Shown in pieces: positions 44,183 to 55,275 of a DNA stretch of 64,000 bases. The stretch is taken from NCBI GenBank assembly GCA_905221605.1, contig CAJNDS010002096.1, positions 124,001 to 188,000 on the forward strand, read 5' to 3'. The notes under the pieces were generated by a model. It made no database searches, was not told the origin of the DNA, and saw nothing but the letters and a program-made list of their open reading frames with translations. A program made the position numbers and the translations under genes. Every line of letters starts with the position of its first letter. Position 1 is the first letter of the stretch. The DNA comes from Symbiodinium natans. Lineage: Eukaryota; Sar; Dinophyceae; Suessiales; Symbiodiniaceae.

Positions 44183-46962
44183 TCAACGTGGGGCTTTAAA
44201 AAGTTCTAAAAGGATTAGCGAGTCAAAATCCACTTCAAGCCCTGCGGCTGGGAAGAGAGGGAAGAGGGGGCCCTTGACGACCAGGTTGTGGTGGACCATT
44301 CCTCTCGGCACAACGTGCAGAATCTCGCGTGCGATGTGGTGCGAGAAGAAACCGAACTGCCCGACCGAGACTTGCCAAGGGGCCTGAGAAGGCCAGCATG
44401 GCGAGCCTCCCATTGGACAGCTCCTGTGCAGGTTCCAACAATCCACAACCTCAAGGTCCAGGGTACTCTACCCGAGTTCGTCCTTTACCCTGAAATCGTC
44501 AGCTTTAGCCTTGTCGGCCGGAAGAAAACCTTAGTGCATGTGGAAGAAATCCGGTGCATGCTGTCACGCTCTTCCTGGCACCTCTGACCGTCTGACCTGA
44601 CCTGGTCTGCGCTGCGGCCCAGAAGCGCTTTCCAAAGTTCAGATCTCCAGGCTCACGGGAGGCACCCTCCCCCTCAAACATGTCCAGCATCGTGATCTTG
44701 CCTCCGTAGGTTGAGCTCTCAATGTAGCCGCAGATGAAGAGCAGCACTCCGGTGGCGTTCAGGGGGGCAGTGTAGACGGCCTGCAACGCATCTTCAGCCC
44801 CATCGAAGCCTGGCAGCTGCCAGTACTGCTCCGCGACGAATCCAATGGTCGCCAGCATGCACACACGGCCGTGCTTCAGTTCGGCTTCACGAAGCCACTT
44901 GACGTCAATGAGCTCAGCGAAGCCAACAGGATCGAACTCAGCCTCGCCCCCCGCAAGCCCCTCCAGGTTTTTCGGCTTGGGCAGGAAGGGCAGGCTCTTG
45001 CTGGAGGAGGCCTGGCGAAGAGTTTGGCCCACGCGCTGAGGGGCCACTGCCCCGCAGAAGGCGGAGCCGCTCCTGGCCTCGTCCTTTCGAGGCAAAGCAG
45101 AAATGGCCGCATCGAAGAAAGGCCACTGTTCCTGGGTGAGAACGGCAGATGTCACAATGCCGGAGAAAGCAAGCATGGCCAGGCGGCCGTTGCGAAGCTC
45201 CTTCACCTGCATTTCATACTGACCTTTTGCATCACTGGGGTAGAACCCGCGGAGGCCGAAGTCACCCGGCTTGCGATCCGTCTTTCCCTCACGCATGTTC
45301 ACATAGGCAAAGAGTCCAAGGACCTCCAAGAGGCCGCACCAGATCAGGATCTGAGGCATGCCACCGAACTTCACCATGGCATCATGGGCCTCAAGGGTCG
45401 AAACCTGGAAGGCATCGCCCGGGACTCGAAGTCCAAGATCGGTAGTGATCCATCCAACAGTGGCAAGCATGGCAACACGTCCATGCTTAAGCTCCGCTTC
45501 ACGCAGCCAGCCAATCTCAAAGGCCAGCGAAAAGCCCATAGGGTCGAAGCCCTCCTCCTCACCAGGGATGCCCTCGAGAGCAGGGGACATGGGGAGGAAG
45601 GGAACTGCGGCGCTCATCTTGTAGCCGGCTTGCCTGGCCACCACACCACGCTTGCTTTGGCTACGACCGGCAAGGGAGCCGGAGGCTGCAGCGCCGATGG
45701 AGGAGCTGAGAGCGGCGCTGGACTCCTTCTGAGCATAAAGCCACGGGAATCCATTTCCAGTCAGGGTGGCCTGCGTGATGGCCCCACCGAAAGCCAGCAT
45801 TGCAAGACGTCCGTTCTTCAACTCCTTCAGCTTCATCTCCTTGATCTTTTCGGGTTCACTCGGAAGGAAGCTAGTGCCAAGCTGATAGTCACCAGCATTC
45901 TCCAGAGTCAAGCCTGGCTTGTTTGAGACATTGCAAGTCTTGGCGAAGGTGGTCAGCATCTCAACGACCTGGTCTGGAGCCCCATGCAACTAACCGAACC
46001 ACTCTTCCCGCCCGCAAATGATGAACCCGGCCCCTCACGGCCATCCCCCCCATACTTCGATTGCAGGTACTGCGCAGCAAACTGTCAAGCTGAAGTCTAC
46101 ATTGTCCGCTGCTGCTCGCGGGATTCTGCTTGAGATGCCCTGTTATTGAAGCACTTCTAACTGAGGCGGGTGCGCCGCAGAAGGCGTACACCTGGAACAG
46201 GGGACCTGTATTGTTCTCCGTGCCAAAGAAGTCATTTGCGTTGATAAGGAAAGGGAATGGGGGATTGCCGGCACAGGCATTGTGAGCGTCTACGACAGTC
46301 TTGGCCGCATAGCAAGGATGAGTTCCAGGGATGCGCACAATCTCAGGCACGACCAAACCCACAAAGGCCAGCATGGCGATCCTCATCAGGCATCAAGCAC
46401 CCTGAGAACACATGCACGGTACTTGAGAATCAGGGCTCAACTAGCGGCACGACAGCCAGTCCTGCTTTAGCTGGTACTTCCAAAAAATCTGAGAACAGAA
46501 CCGTTGCACATTTGTCTAACACTTGAGAGCGGTCCCGGCAGTCCTGCCATGCTTGAGCTCAGCCTCCCGGAACCAGGGCAAATACTTCTCACACTTCACG
46601 GACAGGCCGAGGGGGTCAAAGTTGAAGTCCTGGCCTGCAAAAGCAGACTCCCCACCGATCAGGCCACCCGCAAAGGGCTTCTCGTCGGTGACTCCCGTAG
46701 CCTCTGCACTGCGTGCTGTTTTGCCACGTGCTGCCCGTCGGCTGGACACCAGCGCGAGGGCTGCGGTAGCCACGGCTGTGGCGGCCGCTGTGTGGCCTGA
46801 GACCTGGCCGGAGGCCTGGCTGGAGCTAACAGGCTCCTGCCCAATCGGCGCCCCACGCAGGGCGGTGCTGCTGGAACTGGCCGAGGGAGCCACGAAGGCT
46901 GAGCTACCAATTAGGGATGCGGCGCCTACGGCGCTGAGGGCCAGTGCACTCTTGGAAGCCAT
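44183..46962 (-). CDS. Chlorophyll a/c light-harvesting polyprotein, three units
   Basis: Thylakoid antenna protein made as a polyprotein. My model: exons 46962-46544, 46381-46174, 45968-44613, 44423-44384 and 44301-44183, giving 713 aa with phases that agree at every join. The leader is tripartite: signal peptide (2-22), F23VAP where the transit peptide begins, and a second hydrophobic stretch (59-72) followed by Arg-rich sequence, typical of peridinin plastids. Three Chl a/c-binding units follow. Each has a first helix with REAELKHGR (near 132, 366 and 569) and a third helix with the E-L-x-N-G-R-L-A-M-L-A-F motif (near 258, 467 and 663), carrying the Glu/Asn/His/Arg pigment ligands. Linkers of about 50 Ser/Ala-rich residues separate the units and should be cut. 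Introns: 46382-46543 GA-AG; 45969-46173, 44424-44612 and 44302-44383 GC-AG. The last 20 residues after PLFPLFPA are less certain. The start is the first ATG. Confidence 0.93.
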
Positions 46963-47007
46963 GGCTCTAACTCTGTCTCTCTCTCTGGTGTAGAAGACGG
47001 CCAACAG

Positions 47008-47028
47008 CTGAGCCTAAAGGGCTTTCGG
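47008..47028 (-). promoter_or_regulatory. Relict spliced-leader-like sequence upstream of antenna gene
   Basis: Minus-strand CCGAAAGCCCTTTAGGCTCAG resembles the dinoflagellate spliced leader over its whole length (about 18 identities with two single-base gaps). It lies 45 bases before the ATG. A nearer acceptor, CTACACCAG, ends at about 46985. A relic here would mean the gene passed through a trans-spliced mRNA intermediate. Confidence 0.5.
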
Positions 47029-47029
47029 A

Positions 47030-49880
47030 TCGAATAGCAACTCTCGGAGAACGAAGGCAGTGTCATGCAGTGTCCCAAGCAAAGCGTAATACAGCCAACG
47101 GTCTCACAGCCATTCCTGGGTAAGCAACTCTGATCAGCTGATCCATGCTGGAGTCGTTTCGCCTTCTCCGGGAACGCTGCACAGTTCACTATGCACCTTC
47201 GCAGAGAGAATAGCCTCGCCCCTGGGTCCCGGACCTTTTTCTTGTGAACTCACACCATGTCTTGCTTTGGGCGCTTGAGAGAAGAAAGCTGCAGAGTAAG
47301 AATAGCTCGTCGCACATTTGTAAAGAGTTGAAGTTCTGTGCTCTCCAAATCATTATCAGGGTCCGGAGCACCTGTAGAGAACCCATGGGTCCAGTTGTAC
47401 AGCAACCCACTCGACATGGCTCTAGCTTTCGCTCAACTTCTTGCATGTCGACATGGCACCTGAACACCCCTGAAAGAACTCAGCGAAACTTGTAGTTCCT
47501 CAGCTGCCTCCACGTGAGGCCACTACAAAGGCCAGGCGGGCATCCTCCAAGCCAAACGACATCCGAACTCTGGGACTCTGGGAATCTAACAACAGACAAG
47601 CCCTGGAATTGCAATCTGTCGCAATGAGCAGCTGAGGCAACATGCAAGTAATCCAAGCTGGACCTTCTGCACTTGGGTTTCCAACGCAGTGCAGGTTGCC
47701 CACAGCCTGCATGCAAAACATTTAAGGAACCTCAGTGTGCCCGAACTTCCACTCAGTTTTCCTACAAGCTTTGCGTACATGACTTCCGTATCTTCTTGCT
47801 CTGCAACGAGCCAAAGGAGGCCACAAGAGACCACCTGGAGGCTGTTGTATGTTGTTGTCGCATCTGCACCGAGCGCGGTGCGCATCCTCATCCAAGCCGC
47901 CGATACTTAAAACCTCCGTTCAGTATCCGATGTCAGGTTCTCTCGAATGCTGTTGCTGCGCTGCACCATCGGATTCTGCAAGATGCCCTCAACTCGAGTA
48001 GAAGCCGATGCCTCGGACAGCAACATGACAACGCTCTCTGGTTGCACGACCTCAAGGAACAGACACATCAACGGACACATCAACAGACACATCCGGAAGG
48101 CAACGCCGCAATAGGGACCCCTTCACAGATGCACTCAGCCGCCGCCTCTGCAGCGGCCAAGGCCGATGTGGACTTTCTCCGCGGACTGACCTCACAGAGA
48201 GTTGAATCAAGGGCTGTGGCCTCTCAGTGTGGCAGCTCGACACAACCTGGATCCTGGATATACCTGGGCCGTATCGTTCCGTGTCACTTCATAAGGCGCT
48301 CTCAGCACGACACCAGGTGATACAGCGCTCCGCAGATGGCCCCGCGCACAGCAACCTCCTCGGGGCTTGTGCCCCGACACCTCACACTCTGCTAGCGAGC
48401 TTACGCTGATTAAGGGATCTCCATCGAGCAAGATCCAGCTACTTCAGCTTGGAAGACATCTCGCAACATATCGAAGACACCCCAAGATCCAAGACTTCTC
48501 AAGTCTTTCTCACCTCTGACATCACTCATCGCCCCCCATTGCGTTGAGGCCCCGCACCCCTCCAGGAGCACAGCAAGAGACCGCAACCCTTCCAAAGCAT
48601 ACCTTAGCCAGGGCGGAATCTCTTGCAGACAGGACTGTCTGAGACAGCCACGTTAGATCACATCAGGCTGCCAGACTGCCACGGTACGGCAACGGAAATC
48701 AGCACAGCGCTCCCCTCACGAAAATGCCAAGCCAACGCCAAGCTGCACTGTCCACACTCCATTCTCCAGCAGCTGCGGCCTCAGCACCATCGTTTCGACA
48801 TGCTTCGACATGCTTCTACTTGAGTGCTTCAACAGAGGGGACTGAAATTGTGTGAAGTGCCAACTTCAGCCTCTCGAACCTCGTGAGATTGTTATTCTTT
48901 GCTATCGGCTATCGTGGCAACATGTTTCAGCCGGCGGGAAATGTCAGAAACTGTCACACAGGGATTCACAGGATCGGCAAGGTGCCGGGGCATTCCGACT
49001 CCCACAAATCCTGGCCGTTGCACAGGCCGCCGTAACACTCGAATGGGCTGCCAAACAGGGTTTAAGGTTTGCCACCACGTCCTTTTCGGACTTAGCGTCT
49101 GGAGCTTGCTGCCCAACATCTTGTCTCCGTTTATGGTGTCGCCTTCTTCGGGTTGGGGACTTACCCAGTCCTGGTTGTCCAGCCAGTGCGTTTGTCATCA
49201 GACCTATCCTTGTAGAGTTGAGGGCTCATCCAACATCTCCTTTAAGGTTTGAGGGTCTAGGGCTCCCACCCAACGTTTCCTGCTACTAGGGTTTAGGGTG
49301 TATACGGTTTGCCATCCAGGCTTCTTGGGGTTTACTCTTGGCGCTTTCGGCAACGTCTGCCCGGATGCCAGAACCCCGCGATTTCTCCTGAGACCCAGCA
49401 CTTCGCACCTTGGACATGTTGCAACATCTGTACGAAACCGAATCCCCGTGCCTCTTCGCAATGTTGACATGCCAAGGCATTTTCCGGGAGCCCACAACGA
49501 AACTGGAGGCCGAAAGTAGCTTGCCTTTGAGGCACCTCCCCACCTGGCACCTGGTCTGTCCCGGGCCACCCGACTGGCTGGCATGACAAATCAGGGCAGC
49601 CTCGAAAAAATCTGGATGCTATGTGTTCTCAGAACTGTTGTCAGGGAACACGAAGGAAAAGGCACCCTCTGCCAGCCTTGAGCACAGACACGCCACCTGC
49701 CTGAAGTATCCAGGCCTCACGCAGCGCTCCACCTACCTCAGACGATTAGATCGCCTCTTCTGCCGCAAGGAGATTAGAGCCTGGAGTTTGCAGCAATATG
49801 AACAGCAGCCTTCCATCTTTACAATGCACACAACCGGGCTCGTGCAGAGTGGGCCTTGGCTGTGTCGCTTCTGCGAGCAA
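47030..49880. other. Gene-poor stretch
   Basis: No supported gene. A plus-strand reading at 48105-48250 (contains AAASAAAKADVDFLRG) is mildly exon-like. Near 49050-49300 are GGTTTAGGG/GGTTTAAGG fragments of telomere-like sequence. Confidence 0.4.
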
Positions 49881-49881
49881 C

Positions 49882-50185
49882 CTAAGCGGAACCGGACAAG
49901 AAGCTATCAAGCGCACAAGCAGAACTAAAGACTTCAGGCGGCTCTGCCTTTAACTGCGTGACTGTTTTGTAGGGTCTCAGGCCTTGTAGACCATCCAGAT
50001 TACATCCTCGGCAGCACTGGCACTGGCCTCCAGGGTAGCCGAACATGCACAAAACAAGAAGCAGGCACGACACCGATACAGTAATGTTGAAAGGCAGACG
50101 CAAAATCTGGATCGCAGAGGTCGAAATCAAAATTCCAAGCATTCAACCCCGGAAGAACAAAGCCAAGAACTGAGAAGAGCCGCAT
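49882..50185 (-). CDS. Small putative secreted Cys-containing protein
   Basis: The ATG at 50185 starts a signal peptide (MRLFSVLGFVLPGLNA, cleavage expected near residue 16). Exon 1 (50185-50074) joins exon 2 (50027-49882) across a 46-base GT-AG intron in phase 1, giving 85 aa. The mature part has a Cys cluster at the join (YCIG-QCQCCRGC) and ends with a TAG stop. Both halves have coding-like composition and the frames match, but the family is unknown and the intron is at the short end of the range seen here. Reading through the intron also stays open briefly, in another frame. Confidence 0.38.
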
Positions 50186-51689
50186 GCAGGAACCTGCTAT
50201 CAAAGGTACTTGAAGGTACAGCCGTCAAAGTGGGGCAGCCTTGGTGCTCTTCTGCAAAGCCTCCAAGAGGAACTGGACACAGCGCTGGCCATGCGCCTGA
50301 AGGGAGAGCTGCGGTTTAGCACATAGTGCTTGACCACCCAAGAGTCTGCGTGCCCAGATTCGTGCGCACTGCACAAAGTGTGCCTCGCACTGTGCCAGGG
50401 CCTCGTGAGCGACCTGGTATGGCTGATGTTTTTTGTTCACTTGTCCTTGGACTCCGATCATTCATGCCTGCAACGAGGCAGTTCGCAGCTCCTCGTGCTG
50501 TACCTGTGAGCAGCCAAATGATGCAAAAAGCACCTCGAAACTACTACGAAACTGTTCTAGGACAATCTGCATTCTCGACATTTCCCAGCTGCAACTAACC
50601 AACTACAATACGGAATTCTGACACGCATTTCAAGCAGAGCCTGCCCCGCAACATTGGCAAATTGAGCGACCGCCCGCAGTGCTGACTGCGCGCGGTCCTG
50701 CAGAGGCAAAATGCATCAAGATACCTTCCTCAACCCCGACTATTTTCAACTTCGCCCTTCCTCAGCACAGTTGCACTGACAATTGCACTCGCTCTGCACT
50801 CTGCACACCCCCCCTTGCAGCTTGAGGCCTCGGACACAATGCACATGGCATGCACTCAAATTGGAGAGAGACCTTCTTCAAGGGTCTGTGATGCGACGTC
50901 GAGTACGTCTTCTATGCCGTAGGCTGGTAGGCTGTGTTGGCACCCGGGTTCAGAGTTGCGAGCACCATGCTAGCACCAGGCGCGGGAATGTGGGTAGGCC
51001 CGGGTGTCTGCGGTTATAATGTTGTCTACATGGGCTGAACCCTGAAGCTGGGGCCAGATGGCTCTACCGACAACATGCAAGCTCCACGTTGTACCAAACT
51101 ACCATACCGAACGAGAAAGACAAAGATCGAAAAAAAAATCATGGATCTTGGCTTGCAGCACTTTGCAAGGGGAATTGGAGCTGGTAGCACTGCTGCACAA
51201 CTTACGACTAGCAGCGGGCAATCTCTCGTGTTCTCGCAGGAAACGATAGGAGCTCGACTTCGCAATTGTTCTCTGAGAGTTCCAGATGACTCTTCCAGAA
51301 CTCATAGAGTGTGCTACAACTCCGGTGGGACACCAGTCTCTTCTCCAGGCAAGCTGCTTTCACTGGCAACTGCTTCTCCTTCATTTAAGCACCACAAGGC
51401 TGATCGACAAGTGGAAACGGGCAGGCCTCCAAAGCCACTTGTTCCATCGGCCGCTTGCAGCATGAACTGGAAGAAGGGGCTTCCAGCGTAGGGCCTCACA
51501 AAAGCCCAGTGGATGGCAGAAGATGCTTGAAACAGAGGTCGCAGTGCAACGAGCTCCGTCAAGCGGAGCATCCCAGCGGTCCTAGCAGCATGTAAGCACG
51601 TGCTGCCCCAGACACGATACAACTCAGCCGAATAGGAGGGCCCCAAGTTGCACGACCCACACAGCACTTTGCTGATGTTGTGTTTTTTT

Positions 51690-51766
51690 CGGGGAGGGGA
51701 GAGGGAGGGGGGAAATACTTTGTTGGGGGGGGGGGGGGGTTGTGTTAGTGTCGGGGGGGTCCCTTG
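51690..51766 (+). repeat. G-run cluster
   Basis: Several runs of 4 to about 15 G with short spacers, a potential quadruplex region and assembly weak point. Confidence 0.9.
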
Positions 51767-51994
51767 GAAATGAGCCCGGGGCACATTAGGATGCGGGCGT
51801 CTGTGTGGGAGAGCGCGCAGACCACTCATTTTTTGCACACTCTGCTAGGTGGGATGTACCCGCCCGAAAGCAGATTCACAACAAGCCAAACCCAGGAGAG
51901 TTCAACAACACCCCAGCAGGCAGACAGGGCAAAGATCAAGGAAAGTGCTCATCGAACTGGCAGCGGCTCGGCAGTCAACAGAATTGGACGACAA

Positions 51995-52078
51995 GCGAGG
52001 ACAGACTGGACAAACTGAACGACTGAACAGACTGGACAGACTGGGCAGACGGGACAGACTGTACGGACTGGACAGACC
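51995..52078. repeat. Imperfect GACTGGACA repeat
   Basis: About eight loose copies in 84 bases. Confidence 0.75.
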
Positions 52079-52320
52079 CCAACCGGGCCCAGAAGCCGCA
52101 CAAGGCACAAAATAAGCTGCTTATCAGTTAGCCAAGCTAGGGAGAAACCAGACGAACTTCAACATATGTAAGATTTACCTGGCGCGGGTTTTGGCAACGC
52201 CTGCAAGAAGGCATGAAATTATTCGCTCTCTCTTGTTTCACTTGGTTTTCATTCGTCCTCCCGCTAAATTCTCATAAAGACAGATTGTCTTCTCGCATGT
52301 CTTGGTCCCACCTGAACTCA

Positions 52321-54138
52321 TCACAGCCAAGGCCCACACTCAAGTCGAAACCACTGTTGTGCAACCCACTTCTCTCCTGACAGAAGTCTCTGATTCTTGA
52401 CTCTTTTGACTCGTTCAAGGGCTTTCCAAAGCCCTGAAACCCACGTCGCCTTCCAAAGCTGACTTTGGTGGTGCAGTTTTATTCGGAACCGATCGTGCTA
52501 CTGCTACTGAAATGCCCATCAGCCGATTGCACTCACTCCTTGCAGCACCGGGCACGATGCGTGCATGGAAAGGGGATTGTGCCTGCCAAGGCGCAACATG
52601 TGTGACACCGGTGACACATCGCTGTGGCAACTTGACCTCTTGGCCCACTTGACACTTGGTCTGCCCTCAGCCTGTCCTACCCGAGTCACCCAGCACTGGG
52701 GCGTGGACTGGCCGTCAAGGTCGTGAGAAAAGAAGAGAATTGCTGTGCCTGTCTTCGCCTTCACCTGAGGGGACTGCAAAAGAGAGGACAAACAGAATTC
52801 CAACAAGGGGAGCAGATGATGCTCAGTCTCAACAGGAATTGGAAAGGCCACACACTACAGCAATGTCCGAGAACCCCACTGCAAACCCACCTCCTTCTTT
52901 CACCACCAGCTCCTTCAGGCCAACACAGCAGCAGACTATCTTGCTCTGATCTCCCTCGCCGACACTTTCTGAGACCAGCTCGTCCGAAGGGTCGAGTGTT
53001 CAGATTGCAGCTTCAAGTAAGAAAAGCTTGTTCACGGCACCTTGATGCCACCTCTTGAAGCCGCCCACAAAAGAACAGCCCGCTGCCTCGATGCGGGAGC
53101 AGCAGTCTTCAAAGTCGGCCTCCTTCGAGCGAAGCGACTTTGCTCCTGCACCATGGCCTGCTTCCTTTCGGTGAAGCCTTAGACATGCTTAGCCGGTCCT
53201 GGCACCGGCGGTGCTTAGGAAAGATCGTCTCTCCTCCCGCCTGCACCCATCGGCTTCTGCAAAATTCGAAGCAGCTGGCAGAGACAATCGTTGTGTTCGC
53301 ATACGGACCCCGCCTCCGGCGGATCCAGGTAAACCAGCACAGTCGCTGCACGCCGCACGTTTTGTGCAGGCTCCGAGTCATAGTGCGGCTGATAGAACCT
53401 GAGAGACCATCGGACAAAGCCTTTTTGGGCGAGACCGTTGATCCATGTCGCAACAGGATGACAAGCTCCGCTTCTGCCAAATATTTGACTATCCAGAAGC
53501 CAGAGCCTGGCTGCGAAAGATCGCGCCGCGTCTAACAAACGGGTCACACCCTTGTCTGACTCAGCCCAAGATGCTCGCCCTCGCGGTACCGACCCACCTT
53601 TCAATCAGCACTGCCACAACTCATGAATGCAAGCATATACAGACCCACCTGCAAAGGCTCTGAATGCCCCGGAGGAATCCGCGCAAGGACTTGCATGCGA
53701 TGCTGAATTGCGGCGACCACGGGGTCCTGCATCACTCGGAGACGACCTTAAAATCACCTCCCATGGCCACGGAACAGTATACCGGCCGCATGAGCCTGGT
53801 AGTGGCTTGCCCTGTCGAAGTACATCTGAGAGTTCGTGCGCACTTTGTCCGGCAAAGAAGCCCCTTCACATTGAGCAACATTGAGAAGGGGGATGCGAAT
53901 CTCATGCCAGAGTTGCACATAACTCTCGTATTAAATGTATGCAAGTCGCAGACCTGTGGTTCGGTTGATGGTCTTGGCGTCGTGAAGGTGGGGCGCGGCC
54001 ATAGTTTTGAGCACCTTGAGAATTTCATCCATGATCCGAAGCAGCTCCCAGGGCTTTACTGATGTTTTGAAGAAGCAATCGCCTCGCACTCCTCTTCGGA
54101 AAGGAACCTGGCCAGGTCCAAGAAGCACAAGGGCCTAC
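52321..54138 (-). CDS. Prolyl 4-hydroxylase-like 2-oxoglutarate/Fe(II) oxygenase, at least nine exons
   Basis: Hydroxylates peptidyl proline using 2-oxoglutarate, O2 and Fe(II), usually in the ER or secretory route. Exons on the minus strand: 54138-54083 (FLSEEECE); 54044-53954 (MAAPHLHDAKTINRTTG); 53863-53811 (PDKVRTNSQMYFD); 53726-53649 (DPVVAAI to HSEPLQ); 53597-53575 (23 bases, VGRYREGE); 53398-53314 (FYQPHYDSE to YLDPPE); 53240 onward (AGGETIFPKHR); 52764-52709 (VKAKTGTAILFFSHDLDG); 52582-52539 (NPLSMHASCPVLQG); 52376-52321 (EKWVAQQWFRLE, stop). The iron ligands are the HYD His and Asp and the SMHASCP His; the EKW Lys should bind 2-oxoglutarate. Introns are 38-176 bases with GT, GC and GA donors. 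The segment between AGGETIFPKHR and VKAKTG (53200-52770) holds one more likely exon (ADFEDCCSRIEAAG) with unresolved borders. The 38-base first intron is doubtful and the 5' end is missing. Confidence 0.88.
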
Positions 54139-55117
54139 CTGTCGTTACCACTGGTAGCAAAAGTTGTTTTAAACCCATTCAGGTTCACGGCAATACTCCA
54201 TGCTGTCCATGCCCAATAAGGTTGCCTTCAACTTTCTGCCCTGTCGCAAACTCCAAATCAAAGCAGGCCCCACTTCTCTACAAGCAGAACTCGTGGACTG
54301 TAGGAGACCTGCCGGTGAAGGCACTGGTTTGTTAGGGTTCGGCAGCAAATCGTGCATGAACCATCGACATGCTATGGCTTGACAAATGCGACTTTACGGA
54401 CTCAACTTGTGACACTGCCGACCTCGACAGCGCTTGTGTCGCTCAGGGCTGTTGAAGGTCTGAGCACGGGAAGTTGAAATTCAAGCCCGGCATGTGGCGA
54501 ATTGGCAGGAATTCTGGTGTGAGACACGCAACGTTCTTGGAAGCACTCCACATATTCGTGGCAGCAACAACCTTACATGAGCCATCACCCTTGCATGAAC
54601 AAATGCTAGTTTATGTTGCCTCCAATGGGTCAAAGGCCATCATGGCTAGCTAGAACTGTCCATGAGCGTTGAGGGAGCAACCAACATTCAACTTCCGAGA
54701 GTTGTGTTACAGAACTTTGCCTCATGGCCATGGTTTGCTCCAGCTTTTTGTAGAGCTTCGCGTGCGATGCACCTGTGCTGCCGGTGCTATCAGCCGTAAA
54801 CGGCATTCAACCATACTCAACCACATTCAAAACCTCCGCTGCCAGCCTTCGTCCCCCGCGCATACGTGGCACGATGCGCGACAGACCTCCAACATGAAGC
54901 GCGGGTTGGCCTTGACCAAAAGCCAGCCCAAGAGCCACTGGCAAAAAACATCCCCCCCCCCCGTCTCCGTGCTCTCCATTGAACGCTGAGTGGACCACAG
55001 CATGCTAATGCTACTTGCACTGGAGAACTCTGCAGATCTCGCTTGAGTCTTCCCATGTCAAATTTGGAATTGCTATCTTGTTGTCTTTTACATCAGCCTC
55101 GCATTCTCCGATCACAG

Positions 55118-55275
55118 CCCAGTACGCACATTGGTCGTTGCCATCCACACATGGGGCAACAGTAACGGGCCTTGGATGCAGCACTCAGGTGCACCGTGGT
55201 GCTTATTTTTGTACATTTGCGGCAGCATTGGAGATATCATGCTATCTTCAATTGCAACATCACGCGTGTACTCTT
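55118..55275. repeat. Dispersed repeat, copy A (with internal insertion)
   Basis: Shares GCCCAGTACGCAC-TTGGTCGTTGCC, then ACATTGGAGATATC-TG-ATCTTCAATTGCAACATC, with copy B at 56535-56620. In copy A about 80 extra bases separate the two halves. Confidence 0.8.

Larger units (their letters stand above)
50200..52320. other. Gene-poor stretch
   Basis: No supported gene. Contains G/C runs at about 51690-51765 and an imperfect 10-base GACTGGACA repeat at about 51995-52078. Confidence 0.45.

Noticed and set aside
44871..45926. Plus-strand reading of about 350 codons
   Set aside because: It is the antisense of the antenna polyprotein's large exon. The repeated, codon-biased units on the minus strand hold the complementary frame open.
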